This document shows positions 8,068-16,665 of a stretch of DNA of 64,000 bases, one piece after another; the first letter of the stretch is position 1; the number at the start of each line of letters is the position of its first letter. The notes below the pieces were generated by a model that worked only from the letters and a program-made list of their open reading frames with translations, searched no databases and had not been told where the DNA came from. Origin of the DNA: Thermodesulfobium sp. 4217-1. GTDB lineage: Bacteria > Thermodesulfobiota > Thermodesulfobiia > Thermodesulfobiales > Thermodesulfobiaceae. Position numbers and translations under genes: made by a program. The DNA lies in assembly GCF_039822205.1 (NCBI RefSeq), contig NZ_JBAGBW010000007.1, forward strand, positions 1-64,000. Direction: 5' to 3'.

Positions 8068-11004
8068 TCATAAAATTAACTTAATTTTGTCTTCAAAATC
8101 GTCAAAATTATCAAACCAATATCTTTTATAATTTTCTCCCACTTTAGCAATATCATTAGTATAAAGAAGTAGTTTAGTAGAAATATTAAATTCGTTATAT
8201 AAAAAAACTTTGTTTTCAAAAATCTTTCTGTACCCATCTACTTTGTGTTGGTAATCAGCAAAATTTGTCCCTTTGGGATCAACAAACAAAATCAGGTATC
8301 GCTTATCTTTTTGCATCCAAAAAATAAAGTCCGGCTTAAAGTTTGCCATTTTATTTTCTTTTGGATTGTAATAAGGAATTGTTACATCATCCAGCGTTTG
8401 ATCAAGTTTTGAAAACATCCACCAGTCAAATTGAACAAATATATTGTTTGGTTTGGCAAGATATTCTTCCAGTTGCTCAATAAATCTTACCTCGCTATCA
8501 ACATTGATAATATGGTTGAGATAATCAATTTTTTCGGTTTCTGAAACTATCATCGGAAGGTAGTAATGGTTAGCCAAATACTTGATCTTTAATCTGTCAC
8601 ACTTAATTTCTGGCTGAAAATCCAATTCTAATTGTTTTATTGCCTTTTTATACTTTTCTTTATCCTTTGTTCTTTCAAACTCTTCATCAATTCCCTTTTC
8701 TTTAGCCACCTTCTGAGGATAATTCTTCACCTTCCCAATTGCTTCCAGTATTTTTTGATATTTTTCGCCATCGCTAAATCTAACATGCTTGAAATGTACA
8801 ATTTCATTTTTTAATTCCTTAAATTTATCAAACTCTTTGCTTTTAACACTGAAATAATCAAAAATTCGACCCAGAATTAACTCTGGCTCAAAGAGAGAGT
8901 TGCTTTCGTTAAAGTCATAGTATCGATTCTTTTTTGCAAAACTTTCTTCTGTTTTCTTTAAGATCTTCGCTTCACAATCATATTTGGCTAAAGCGATTTT
9001 ATCACCTAAAAATCCATAAAACTTCGAGGTTATATCAAAATCTTCGCGGCTGATAGGATATTTTTGCGGGTCTTTTTCTTCGGCAAAAATCCTTTCAGAG
9101 TTTTTGTAAACCGGCACCAAAAGAAGATGTTTTTGCGCTTCGGGATTTAAAATAAACGCTTCGCCCAAACTCTTGTCCTGTTTTTCCGCTTTTAGGGTTG
9201 CAATTATTTCCTTCAAGTTTTCCGCGTTAGTCCCGAAAACAAACAAGCTTTCAATCGGCAAAATCAGATTTTTGGCTTTCTCAAATAATTGCTTGTCTAC
9301 TTCATTTGCATTGTACAAATTTTGGAGTCTTTTTCTTTTGTTTTTCTGCGGTTCTATTCTTACGCCCCTGCCCACTGATTGCAAAACGAATTTTTTAGCA
9401 TCGCTTCCAACTCCGATGTTAACAAATAGAAGTAGATTGGGTCTATTAGAATCCCAGCCCTCGTAAAAAGAGCGGGAGCCCATTAAAATGTTTATATCGG
9501 AATCATCGCTATTGATTCGCCTGAAATAACTTTCGTTCTCAAAACTTTCGTTTATTTCATATCCTTCAAGTTTGTCCTTTAGCCAGCCGGAGATATCGCC
9601 GATTTTAATTAACGCAAACGGCTTTTCGGCTGTCCTAAGTTTAAAAATCAATTCATTTCTGTTGCCTGGAATTTTCAAAACTTCAATACTACCCGGAGTT
9701 TTAGCGTTCAAAGCATATTTCAAAATATCCTCGTAATCCAATTTTGAAGCCAAGTCAGCGTTGATAGTGCACTCCAACTCCTCAAATACAAATTTAGTGT
9801 TGTCGCGAAATTCTTGGACAAGTTCCTCTTTTGCTATTTTAAGTAAATCGGCTCTAATTTCGTTTCTCGCAACTCTTTCCAGTTCCCTGAAAAATAATTC
9901 TAGATCAGCTTCTTCCACATTCACAGAATTAACCAGCGTCAAAAGTAGCGGGCAATGATACAATGAGTTATCAACTTTCCTTATTTCTTCAAAATACTTA
10001 TCGATATAAGTTAATAGCAAAAGAGTTTTTAAAACGATTTTTTGCTTCTCAATTAGGGAAAAATCATCTTTACTTTTAAATGCACTAATATTTGATTGAG
10101 ACACATAAATATGCTTACCATACCCTTCTTCAACGAACCTTGAAAGATTAAAATTAAACGCACAGGTCGCAAAGTCCCTTGGATCGGTAAATGTAGCTGA
10201 AAAATTAAATAAAAATCCGTTCCTTGAGAGGATAGAATATAAGATCTGCCGTTTGCTATCTTCTTTGTCTCCTTTATGAGCTTCGTCCAGAAGAATATAC
10301 CATTTACCGCTATTGTCATAATTTTTGAAATTGACAATTTTTTCCTTATGTTCGTCAGAGATCAAATCAGAACGATAATAGAAAACAGTAATCTCGTTTT
10401 TCCCAAACGGTAAAGCGTTTTCGCGTTTTACACTCTCATAATCTCGCAAACTTTTAAGATTTATCTTCGTTTCAAAGTTAAAATTGTTAAACTCATCAAC
10501 ATGATTTTTAAATTGGTCCAAAAGGTCATCACGGTGCGTTAAAAAGAGAATATCCCGCGTCGGCAATTCTTTTTCGGCAATCAGTTTGCCCAAAAGTTCA
10601 ATCAATTTCACTATAATCAGCGTTTTGCCCGAACCTGTCGCCATCCAGAAACTCATTCTGTTGATAAAGTAGGCATATGATATCTTATTCTTAATTATCG
10701 GATAATCTTCAGGATATTCCAAAAGATATTTTGCAGTTTTACTATCCTGCTTTTTCTTTAAGTCGTAATCAAAATCTTCTTCCAAACCATTAAGCTTGTA
10801 ATGATCAAACAACTCCTTTTTATCAGCATTCCTGTCCTTAAAAAATAAATGCAAGGCTTTTAGGGCGTTTTTTAACGCATTTTGCTGAAAATCAAAGAGC
10901 GCTTTATCTTTTGAAAACCGCACAAAATCAAATCCTTGCCACTTTACCGGCAAGTTTTCAAAAGAAATATCATCTACGATGTTTTGGAGATGTAACTTAC
11001 TCAT
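8068..11004 (-). CDS. res: Type III restriction-modification system, Res (endonuclease/helicase) subunit
   Basis: This 978-residue protein is the cleavage subunit of a type III restriction system. It acts with Mod to translocate or slide on DNA and cut near unmethylated, inversely oriented sites. A DEAD-like helicase core carries Walker A MATGSGKT at 121-128 and DEAH at 240-243, with a later SVGRGVRIEP motif VI. The C-terminus holds a PD-(D/E)xK nuclease signature: Asp892 (FKPDFIFW), then Asp909 and Lys911 (VDPKG). Length and order match intact Res subunits, so it is probably active. It starts at an ATG with a GAGGAAAG site 21 bases after a remnant open frame and is co-oriented with mod. Confidence 0.93.
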   Translation of the reverse strand: MSKLHLQNIVDDISFENLPVKWQGFDFVRFSKDKALFDFQQNALKNALKALHLFFKDRNADKKELFDHYKLNGLEEDFDYDLKKKQDSKTAKYLLEYPEDYPIIKNKISYAYFINRMSFWMATGSGKTLIIVKLIELLGKLIAEKELPTRDILFLTHRDDLLDQFKNHVDEFNNFNFETKINLKSLRDYESVKRENALPFGKNEITVFYYRSDLISDEHKEKIVNFKNYDNSGKWYILLDEAHKGDKEDSKRQILYSILSRNGFLFNFSATFTDPRDFATCAFNFNLSRFVEEGYGKHIYVSQSNISAFKSKDDFSLIEKQKIVLKTLLLLTYIDKYFEEIRKVDNSLYHCPLLLTLVNSVNVEEADLELFFRELERVARNEIRADLLKIAKEELVQEFRDNTKFVFEELECTINADLASKLDYEDILKYALNAKTPGSIEVLKIPGNRNELIFKLRTAEKPFALIKIGDISGWLKDKLEGYEINESFENESYFRRINSDDSDINILMGSRSFYEGWDSNRPNLLLFVNIGVGSDAKKFVLQSVGRGVRIEPQKNKRKRLQNLYNANEVDKQLFEKAKNLILPIESLFVFGTNAENLKEIIATLKAEKQDKSLGEAFILNPEAQKHLLLVPVYKNSERIFAEEKDPQKYPISREDFDITSKFYGFLGDKIALAKYDCEAKILKKTEESFAKKNRYYDFNESNSLFEPELILGRIFDYFSVKSKEFDKFKELKNEIVHFKHVRFSDGEKYQKILEAIGKVKNYPQKVAKEKGIDEEFERTKDKEKYKKAIKQLELDFQPEIKCDRLKIKYLANHYYLPMIVSETEKIDYLNHIINVDSEVRFIEQLEEYLAKPNNIFVQFDWWMFSKLDQTLDDVTIPYYNPKENKMANFKPDFIFWMQKDKRYLILFVDPKGTNFADYQHKVDGYRKIFENKVFLYNEFNISTKLLLYTNDIAKVGENYKRYWFDNFDDFEDKIKLIL

Positions 11005-11024
11005 TGCATTCTTTCCTCATTTGA

Positions 11025-11138
11025 CTACCTTTCGCTTTTTTCTTTGTCGTTACATTCAGTATTTGCAAAAGCACAAATACACTTCAAATACTCATCCCGC
11101 CAAGATGACTTGAATTCAATAGTTTGGGATTCTTCCAT
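11025..11138 (-). pseudogene. 37-codon remnant of an AlbA_2/Schlafen-like gene between mod and res
   Basis: A minus-strand frame starts at an ATG overlapping the mod stop (TGATG) and ends at a TAG at 11025-11027. It reads MEESQTIEFKSSWRDEYLKC and continues ICAFANTE before losing family-like character. The motif 'E-S-x-T-I-E-F-K-x-S-W-x-D-E-Y-L-K-x-I-x-x-F-A-N' matches, from memory of the family, the start of AlbA_2 (Schlafen) domain putative ATP/DNA-binding proteins. Genes of this family, several hundred codons long, are often found between mod and res in type III loci. Here nearly all of the gene after that start seems to have been deleted, leaving res close behind. The stop/start overlap suggests it is still co-translated with mod, possibly as a short peptide. 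Confidence 0.65.
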
Positions 11139-13645
11139 CACTCCCACCAAATTAATGGCTTAATGAGTTTATAATCCAAATTTTTGGTATTGATTTTTGT
11201 TCCGTCTTCAAATTCTACCTTTCCATCGCTGATTTTCTTAATCCATTTTCCGGTACGATTTGATAAAGTTTCAGCAATGTCTATGCTTGTCCCGAGCGGA
11301 GCCGAGGGATTCGGATAGAGTTTTGATAGATCCACTTTGACTTTGTTGTTATCATAATCAATCTCCAAAGCTTTGAGCATTTTTTCGTCTTTCATAAAAA
11401 CATATTCCTGATAAGGCGATGCACTTGGTCTTATAAACAAGTCACCATCTTCGTATTTGCAGTTTGCCAGGGCTTCCTCGTATTGCTCAAGTTCGTAGTA
11501 TTTGAAAAATCCACCACCTTGATATTCTTTTACTTCTTTTGAAATTCCTGATTTATCATAAGCCAAAACCTTTTTCATCCTTGGCAAAATCACGCTGTAA
11601 AAATGCTCTCCCATCTCCACGCCAATCCACTTTCTTTTAAGTTTATGCGCCACTGCGGTGGTTGTGCCAGAGCCAAGGAAGAAGTCAAGGATTAAATCAG
11701 CTTCTCTAAGGGAAGAAGTCCTAATTACTCTTTCAATAACTTTTTCGTTATTTTCAGTAGTAAACCCCCATATTGAAGAGTAACCAACCCAATCGGTCCA
11801 ATTATCAGTTAATTTTTGAGTTTCTGCTTCTTCGGTTTGTGGTTCTCCTTTCTCATTCAACTTAATTTTTCCTTCTTTTTCTAACTCAAATATTGATTCT
11901 TGACTTAATGCCCAATGTCTACCCTCTGGTGGCAATAATTCTTTGCCTAAAATTATTCTTGCTCTCGTAACAAACTTTCCATTCTTCTCTTTTACATTTT
12001 CTTTTGAAAACAATTTTACATATTCATTCGGGATAGTCGACCATCGAATACCGGGTAAATGCATGCCTCTCCATTTTGGTTCTTCTCTTTTCCTTGTTGC
12101 TGGTTCAAAATCATAAATATCTGATTTTGTATAGAAGAATAAAGAATCGTGCGCACTATGATACTTGTTTATTTTTTCGGTTAACTTGGCCGATTTACTC
12201 AAAATGATTTCGTTTTTATAATTATTATCGAATATGTTATCCATTATCGGTCTTACAATCCAGTTTCCATTGTAATCGCATCTTACAAAAATGCTTCCTT
12301 TTTCATTCAGCCATTTTTTGGCAAGGCGTAATCGGTTTTCAAGTAATGTTGCCCAGTTGGCATCTTTGTAATTTGTGCGATATAAAAACTGATCGGAAGA
12401 ATCCAAATTAAACGGTGGATCAATATAAATCGTCTGCACTTTTTCTTTAAATTTCGGCAGAATGGTATTTAATGCCTGATAGTTCTCGCTTTTTATTAGC
12501 CAGCCGTCCAGAGATTTGTCTAAATCATCAAACTGGTCTAAAATCTCAAGTTCTAAATCCTTGAAATACTTTGTATCAATGGGTAAATGCTCGTATTCTT
12601 TTTTAATCTGCTTGCCTTCTAAAGTATCTTCAAATAAATCAATTTTGAATTTTGAATTGTCATTTTGACTTTTGATTTTTGCATTTTGAATTATCCCCAG
12701 CTCTTCCCACTCTTTCACCTGTTCGCCAAAATTCTTATGTTTGATAATCTTTTCAATGATAGCGGGAGTTATTTTGTCCAGCGTAATTACATAATTTGAA
12801 TTTTTAACAAACTTTGGCTTATTCCAGATTTTTACTAACTCGTCTTCAAACTGGGAGATAAAATCAATTATTTTGAAAGCAATGTCTTTGAGGATTTGCA
12901 GTTGATTGACCCTGTCCGCGCCCCACTCTTTCGCCCCCTCCCAGAAATACTGATAACTCCAAAGCTTAAATTGCTCTTGTAAAAATGCTTTGGCATTTTT
13001 GTTAATGAAGAAATCAACCTCGCTTTGTTTTTCAAAAACTCTAAAAGCGCGTTCCAATTGTTCTTCCGTAATGCTCAAGCCTTTTCTCTTTATGGCTTTT
13101 AATATCTCGTCTTGTTTTGTTTTTGTGCCCCTCTCGGAGTATTGAACGTCAAAGACAATTGTTCTGTCTTCTTTAACTTTATCTAATTCAAAAATCAACG
13201 AGCGTTTTTCATTGGCTTTTTTATGCTCTAAACTTGAAACATCAAAATAAAATTTAAAACCATCGGATTCTATCTCTAAACTTCTGAAAATACGGTCGGT
13301 CTTTACATAGTAGAGCATCTGCGTTTTCCAAAAGAGGATGACATCTTTGTTATCAGTGTAAACCTTTTCGTAGATGTTGTTATGAAATGGCGTTGAGTTG
13401 AAATAGATTGAGCCACTTTCTGTAAAATAGCGGCTGAAAAAGGAGTAGAGCTTATCAAAAAGTTCATTCTTGAATGAGGAATATCTTTCTAATGCTTTTT
13501 CTATATCTTCTTTCAGTAATTGTTCGATTTTTCTGTAGTAATTTGATTTTATGCTCATCAAATTAACAAAACCGCCAGTGCCTTCAATCCTGGCACCGAT
13601 AAAAACATCCTGTAAAGCCCTGTAAAATTTCTCTTCTTTAGTCAT
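11138..13645 (-). CDS. mod: Type III restriction-modification system, Mod (DNA adenine methyltransferase) subunit
   Basis: The 835-residue protein methylates adenine in a short asymmetric recognition site and supplies sequence specificity to the Mod-Res complex. The catalytic motif IV is DPPFN at 409-413, followed far downstream by the AdoMet-binding FFLGSGTTTAVAHKL motif I near residue 665. That order (IV before I) is the beta class typical of type III Mod proteins. The central region between them holds the target recognition domain. The N-terminal 350 residues form a long extension, partly helical. The frame is intact with no visible repeat tract for phase variation. It is the first gene of the minus-strand mod-stub-res run. 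Confidence 0.93.
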   Translation of the reverse strand: MTKEEKFYRALQDVFIGARIEGTGGFVNLMSIKSNYYRKIEQLLKEDIEKALERYSSFKNELFDKLYSFFSRYFTESGSIYFNSTPFHNNIYEKVYTDNKDVILFWKTQMLYYVKTDRIFRSLEIESDGFKFYFDVSSLEHKKANEKRSLIFELDKVKEDRTIVFDVQYSERGTKTKQDEILKAIKRKGLSITEEQLERAFRVFEKQSEVDFFINKNAKAFLQEQFKLWSYQYFWEGAKEWGADRVNQLQILKDIAFKIIDFISQFEDELVKIWNKPKFVKNSNYVITLDKITPAIIEKIIKHKNFGEQVKEWEELGIIQNAKIKSQNDNSKFKIDLFEDTLEGKQIKKEYEHLPIDTKYFKDLELEILDQFDDLDKSLDGWLIKSENYQALNTILPKFKEKVQTIYIDPPFNLDSSDQFLYRTNYKDANWATLLENRLRLAKKWLNEKGSIFVRCDYNGNWIVRPIMDNIFDNNYKNEIILSKSAKLTEKINKYHSAHDSLFFYTKSDIYDFEPATRKREEPKWRGMHLPGIRWSTIPNEYVKLFSKENVKEKNGKFVTRARIILGKELLPPEGRHWALSQESIFELEKEGKIKLNEKGEPQTEEAETQKLTDNWTDWVGYSSIWGFTTENNEKVIERVIRTSSLREADLILDFFLGSGTTTAVAHKLKRKWIGVEMGEHFYSVILPRMKKVLAYDKSGISKEVKEYQGGGFFKYYELEQYEEALANCKYEDGDLFIRPSASPYQEYVFMKDEKMLKALEIDYDNNKVKVDLSKLYPNPSAPLGTSIDIAETLSNRTGKWIKKISDGKVEFEDGTKINTKNLDYKLIKPLIWWE

Positions 13646-13823
13646 AATACCACCTTAGTTATTACAAATCCTTTTATTTTAATATATAAGTTCACCAAAA
13701 CCCACCCAAAAAAATTTAAGAATAAAATTAGTTTAACTTTCATTAAAGTAATAAGGATAATATCATTTTATTCCAATCAAATCAAGGAGCTAATAAGTTT
13801 ATTTGTTGACAAAATCAGTGTCC

Positions 13824-13843
13824 GTTAACACACGCTAACACAA
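13824..13843 (+). repeat. Pair of direct 10-bp repeats upstream of a promoter
   Basis: GTTAACACAC at 13824-13833 is followed immediately by GCTAACACAA at 13834-13843, matching at eight of ten positions. The two copies are one helical turn apart and end six bases before a TTGACA box. This is the layout expected of an activator or repressor binding site for the downstream PAS/GGDEF gene, but no regulator is known. Confidence 0.35.
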
Positions 13844-13848
13844 TGTGC

Positions 13849-13877
13849 TTGACAAAAATAAAAAAAATATTTAATCT
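13849..13877 (+). promoter_or_regulatory. Candidate sigma-70 promoter of the PAS/GGDEF gene
   Basis: TTGACA at 13849-13854 and TAATCT at 13872-13877 are separated by 17 bases. The -35 box is perfect and the -10 box is partial. It lies about 80 bases before the chosen start codon of the PAS/GGDEF gene. Confidence 0.45.
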
Positions 13878-13955
13878 AAGTCCAATTTGTTTAATAAGAT
13901 TATATGTAAGATTTTGAAGCTTTTATTTCATTTTTTTTATATTAGTAAGGAGAAA

Positions 13956-15722
13956 ATGCAAGAAAATAATAATATACCTTTAGAAAATAAATTTGATACT
14001 CTTAAAAATATAATTGATAACTTAGACATACCCATTTTACTTATAGATAAAAATCATAAAATTATTTTGCAAAATAAGAGCGCTTTTGATTTATTTGGTT
14101 CAAAAATAGGCGGACATTGCTGGTATGAATTATGGAATGCTAACTTCCTTCCTAAAGTTCAAAGGGAGTTTTTTGAAGAAGGGAAAGTTTTACCAACCAT
14201 GCAATGCTACTTTTGCCTATCCAATATAGAACTTAATTCAAAAAAATATTTGCTTAAAGAATTATATTTTAAGGATGAATACTGGCAATTGAACTGGATA
14301 TCATTAGACAAAAACAATATGTACTTGATTTATCTAATAAACTTAACTCACTCCAAAGAAAAAGAGAAAGGGCTAAAAGAAGAAAAAAATTTTTTAAGAG
14401 AAGTCATAGATCTTGTGCCAGATATGGTATGGCTAAAAGATTCTCAAAAAAGATATCTACTCGCAAATAAAGCAATATGTAATAAACTCTTACATGCAAA
14501 AAATACAAACGAGCCTGTAGGCAAAACTGACCTGTATTTTGCCCAAAGAATAAGAGCCCAAAAACCAGATGATCCAAACTTTCATACCTTTGGAGAATTG
14601 TGTATGGACTCTGATTCAGTAGTACTTGCTACTAAAAAGCGAGGTAGATTCGAAGAATACGGAAACGTAGCAGGAAAGTATCTACACCTTGATGTTATAA
14701 AAGTTCCAAGAAAAAACGAAAAAGGAGAAATAACTGCAATACTTGGAGCAGCAAGGGATGTAACAGAACAAAAGATAGCAGAAAAACAATTAAAAGAGGC
14801 CCAAGAAAGCTTAAAGCACTCACTTGCCTATTATAAAATTCTATTTGAAAAAAATGCGGCAGGTATGTTAATTATAGATAAAAACTTTACTATAATTGAT
14901 GCTAATCCAACTATTTGCAAAATGCTTCTATATACCAAAGAAGAACTTATAAACAAAAACATAAACCTTATCCATAAAGATGACAAATCAATTGAAAAGT
15001 GTAGGAAACTTATCAAGAAACTCTTTAGAAAACCGAACGAAGAAATAACTATAGAACAAAATTTTAAAAGGAAAGATGGTTCAACTATTTGGATCGAGGC
15101 TACAAGTTCCTTGATCGAACTTCCAAATAATGAAAGGGCAATTATCTGGAGTGCAATAGATACTACAAACCTATATTTACTAAAAGAAAAACTTTATTTC
15201 CAGGCACTTCACGATAATCTTACAAAACTACCAAATAGACGTTATTTAAGTTTAGAACTTGCAAAGGCAATAGAACGTGTCAAAAGGCATGATCATATCC
15301 TGGCAGTTTGCATGATAGATCTGGACGATTTTAAGCCCATAAACGATACTTATGGTCACAATATAGGCGATATAGTTTTAAAAACTATAGCTCAGCGTTT
15401 AACAAACAGACTAAGAAGGGTTGATTTTGTCGCCAGACTGGGTGGTGATGAGTTTGTAATTCTATTAGAATCTATTAAAAATCCAAAGCATTTAGAAAGG
15501 ATTTTTACAAAAATTGATGAAGCTATTAGCTCGCCTATTAAGATGACAGAAAATATTACTGCCAAGGTTGGTGCCAGTATTGGGGTATATCTATATCAAA
15601 AGGATGATTCTGCTACTCCCGATGATATCTTGAGATTTATTGATATAGCAATGTATGAAAGCAAAAAACAAAAGGGAAACAGAGAACATTTTTGGAAAAT
15701 TTATTCAAATAAAAGCTTTTAA
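13956..15722 (+). CDS. PAS-PAS-PAS-GGDEF diguanylate cyclase with Cys-containing PAS-like domain
   Basis: The 588-residue product starts at the ATG at 13956 because a strong AAGGAG site lies just before it; an upstream in-frame start at 13887 has no such site. Domains in order are a PAS-like domain (about 15-120) with Cys55 in HCWYELW and Cys84/Cys87 in CYFC, a second PAS (about 140-265), a third PAS (about 285-410), and GGDEF (about 420-585). The cyclase carries an intact GGDEF signature preceded by an RRVD inhibitory site. No membrane segment remains with this start, so it is a soluble c-di-GMP synthase sensing an internal signal, perhaps redox or metal through the cysteines. The same Cys domain recurs at 43710-45374. 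Confidence 0.88.
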   Translation: MQENNNIPLENKFDTLKNIIDNLDIPILLIDKNHKIILQNKSAFDLFGSKIGGHCWYELWNANFLPKVQREFFEEGKVLPTMQCYFCLSNIELNSKKYLLKELYFKDEYWQLNWISLDKNNMYLIYLINLTHSKEKEKGLKEEKNFLREVIDLVPDMVWLKDSQKRYLLANKAICNKLLHAKNTNEPVGKTDLYFAQRIRAQKPDDPNFHTFGELCMDSDSVVLATKKRGRFEEYGNVAGKYLHLDVIKVPRKNEKGEITAILGAARDVTEQKIAEKQLKEAQESLKHSLAYYKILFEKNAAGMLIIDKNFTIIDANPTICKMLLYTKEELINKNINLIHKDDKSIEKCRKLIKKLFRKPNEEITIEQNFKRKDGSTIWIEATSSLIELPNNERAIIWSAIDTTNLYLLKEKLYFQALHDNLTKLPNRRYLSLELAKAIERVKRHDHILAVCMIDLDDFKPINDTYGHNIGDIVLKTIAQRLTNRLRRVDFVARLGGDEFVILLESIKNPKHLERIFTKIDEAISSPIKMTENITAKVGASIGVYLYQKDDSATPDDILRFIDIAMYESKKQKGNREHFWKIYSNKSF

Positions 15723-15825
15723 ATTTAAATAACCCCATTTAAAGTTATATAAAAAACACTACTATCTTCATAAAAAATGATAAAATAGTATTTACATTGC
15801 TTTAAAATTATGTGGAGGTTTTATC

Positions 15826-16665
15826 TTGAAAATAGGTATTTTTGACTCGGGGTTGGGTGGAGTAAACATCTTAAACTCTATTATAAATAGCAATTCGCCG
15901 CTAATAGACGACATATTCTATGTCGCTGACACCATAAATGTACCTTATGGGAACAAAGATACAGAACAGCTCGAATATATAGTAAAAAATATTATTTCCT
16001 TTCTGGAGAGTAAGGGCTGCGATTTAATTATCAGCGCTTGTAACACGTCATCATCCACAGTTTTAAATAAATTAAAACAAGACACCAGCACCCCTATAAT
16101 AGGCACCATAGAGCCTACGGTAAGCTTCATAAAAGAAACCTTTCATCACAAAAACCTTATACTCCTTGCCACAAAGGCCACAATAGAGAGCCAGACCTTT
16201 GAGAGAGCGCTTGCTGCATCTGACTACGACATATATCCAGTAGCCTGTCCACAGCTTGTCGACGCTATAGAATTAAAAGATCCGTCCTTAGAAATAAAAG
16301 ATCTTATAAAAAAGTATCTTCAAATAAATATAAACCTGCACGAACCAGTAGGCATATTATTGGGCTGTACACACTATCCTATAATAAAAGATGAGATTAA
16401 CAATGTGGCATCTAAGATATTTTCAAGCAAAATAACAATTTTAGACCCCTGTACAAAGATTTCTTTTGAGGCTCTCAGTCTCTTACCGACAAGCAGCATC
16501 ACAGATAAGCCAAAAAGAATTTTTATATACGACACATTTGACATAAATCTTTTAAAGAAGAAAATAGAATATTACTTTAGATTTGATAAGGTAAACGTTT
16601 ATTTTGAAAAAATATCAAACATAACCCCATTAAATGAACTTAAAATCAGCCAACCTCAATATTAA
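15826..16665 (+). CDS. murI: Glutamate racemase
   Basis: The 279-residue cytosolic enzyme converts L-glutamate to D-glutamate for peptidoglycan precursors. The N-terminal IGIFDSGLGGVNIL and the two catalytic cysteines, Cys72 in SACNTSSS and Cys181 in LGCTHYP, are in their usual places, and VPYGNKD matches the family. Translation starts at a TTG with a GGAGG site seven bases upstream. The 3' end overlaps the glnE start by 32 bases, so the two genes are transcribed together although their functions are unrelated. Confidence 0.95.
   Translation: MKIGIFDSGLGGVNILNSIINSNSPLIDDIFYVADTINVPYGNKDTEQLEYIVKNIISFLESKGCDLIISACNTSSSTVLNKLKQDTSTPIIGTIEPTVSFIKETFHHKNLILLATKATIESQTFERALAASDYDIYPVACPQLVDAIELKDPSLEIKDLIKKYLQININLHEPVGILLGCTHYPIIKDEINNVASKIFSSKITILDPCTKISFEALSLLPTSSITDKPKRIFIYDTFDINLLKKKIEYYFRFDKVNVYFEKISNITPLNELKISQPQY

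Larger units (their letters stand above)
13646..13955. other. Divergent intergenic region between mod and the PAS/GGDEF gene
   Basis: This 310-base, very AT-rich gap separates divergent genes and must hold both promoters. On the plus strand it contains a candidate sigma-70 promoter and a pair of direct 10-base repeats just before it, both described separately. No gene, RNA family or transposon end was recognised, and no copy of the ssrA 3' end was found that would mark the far side of an island. Confidence 0.5.

Noticed and set aside
10053-10337. Second minus-strand frame inside res
   Set aside because: It overlaps the intact helicase gene entirely and has no family features; it is a shadow frame.
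11145-11155. Eleven-base copy of the ssrA 3' flank as an attachment site
   Set aside because: It lies in the mod coding end (encoding the terminal Trp-Trp-Glu), is short, and lacks an integrase nearby.
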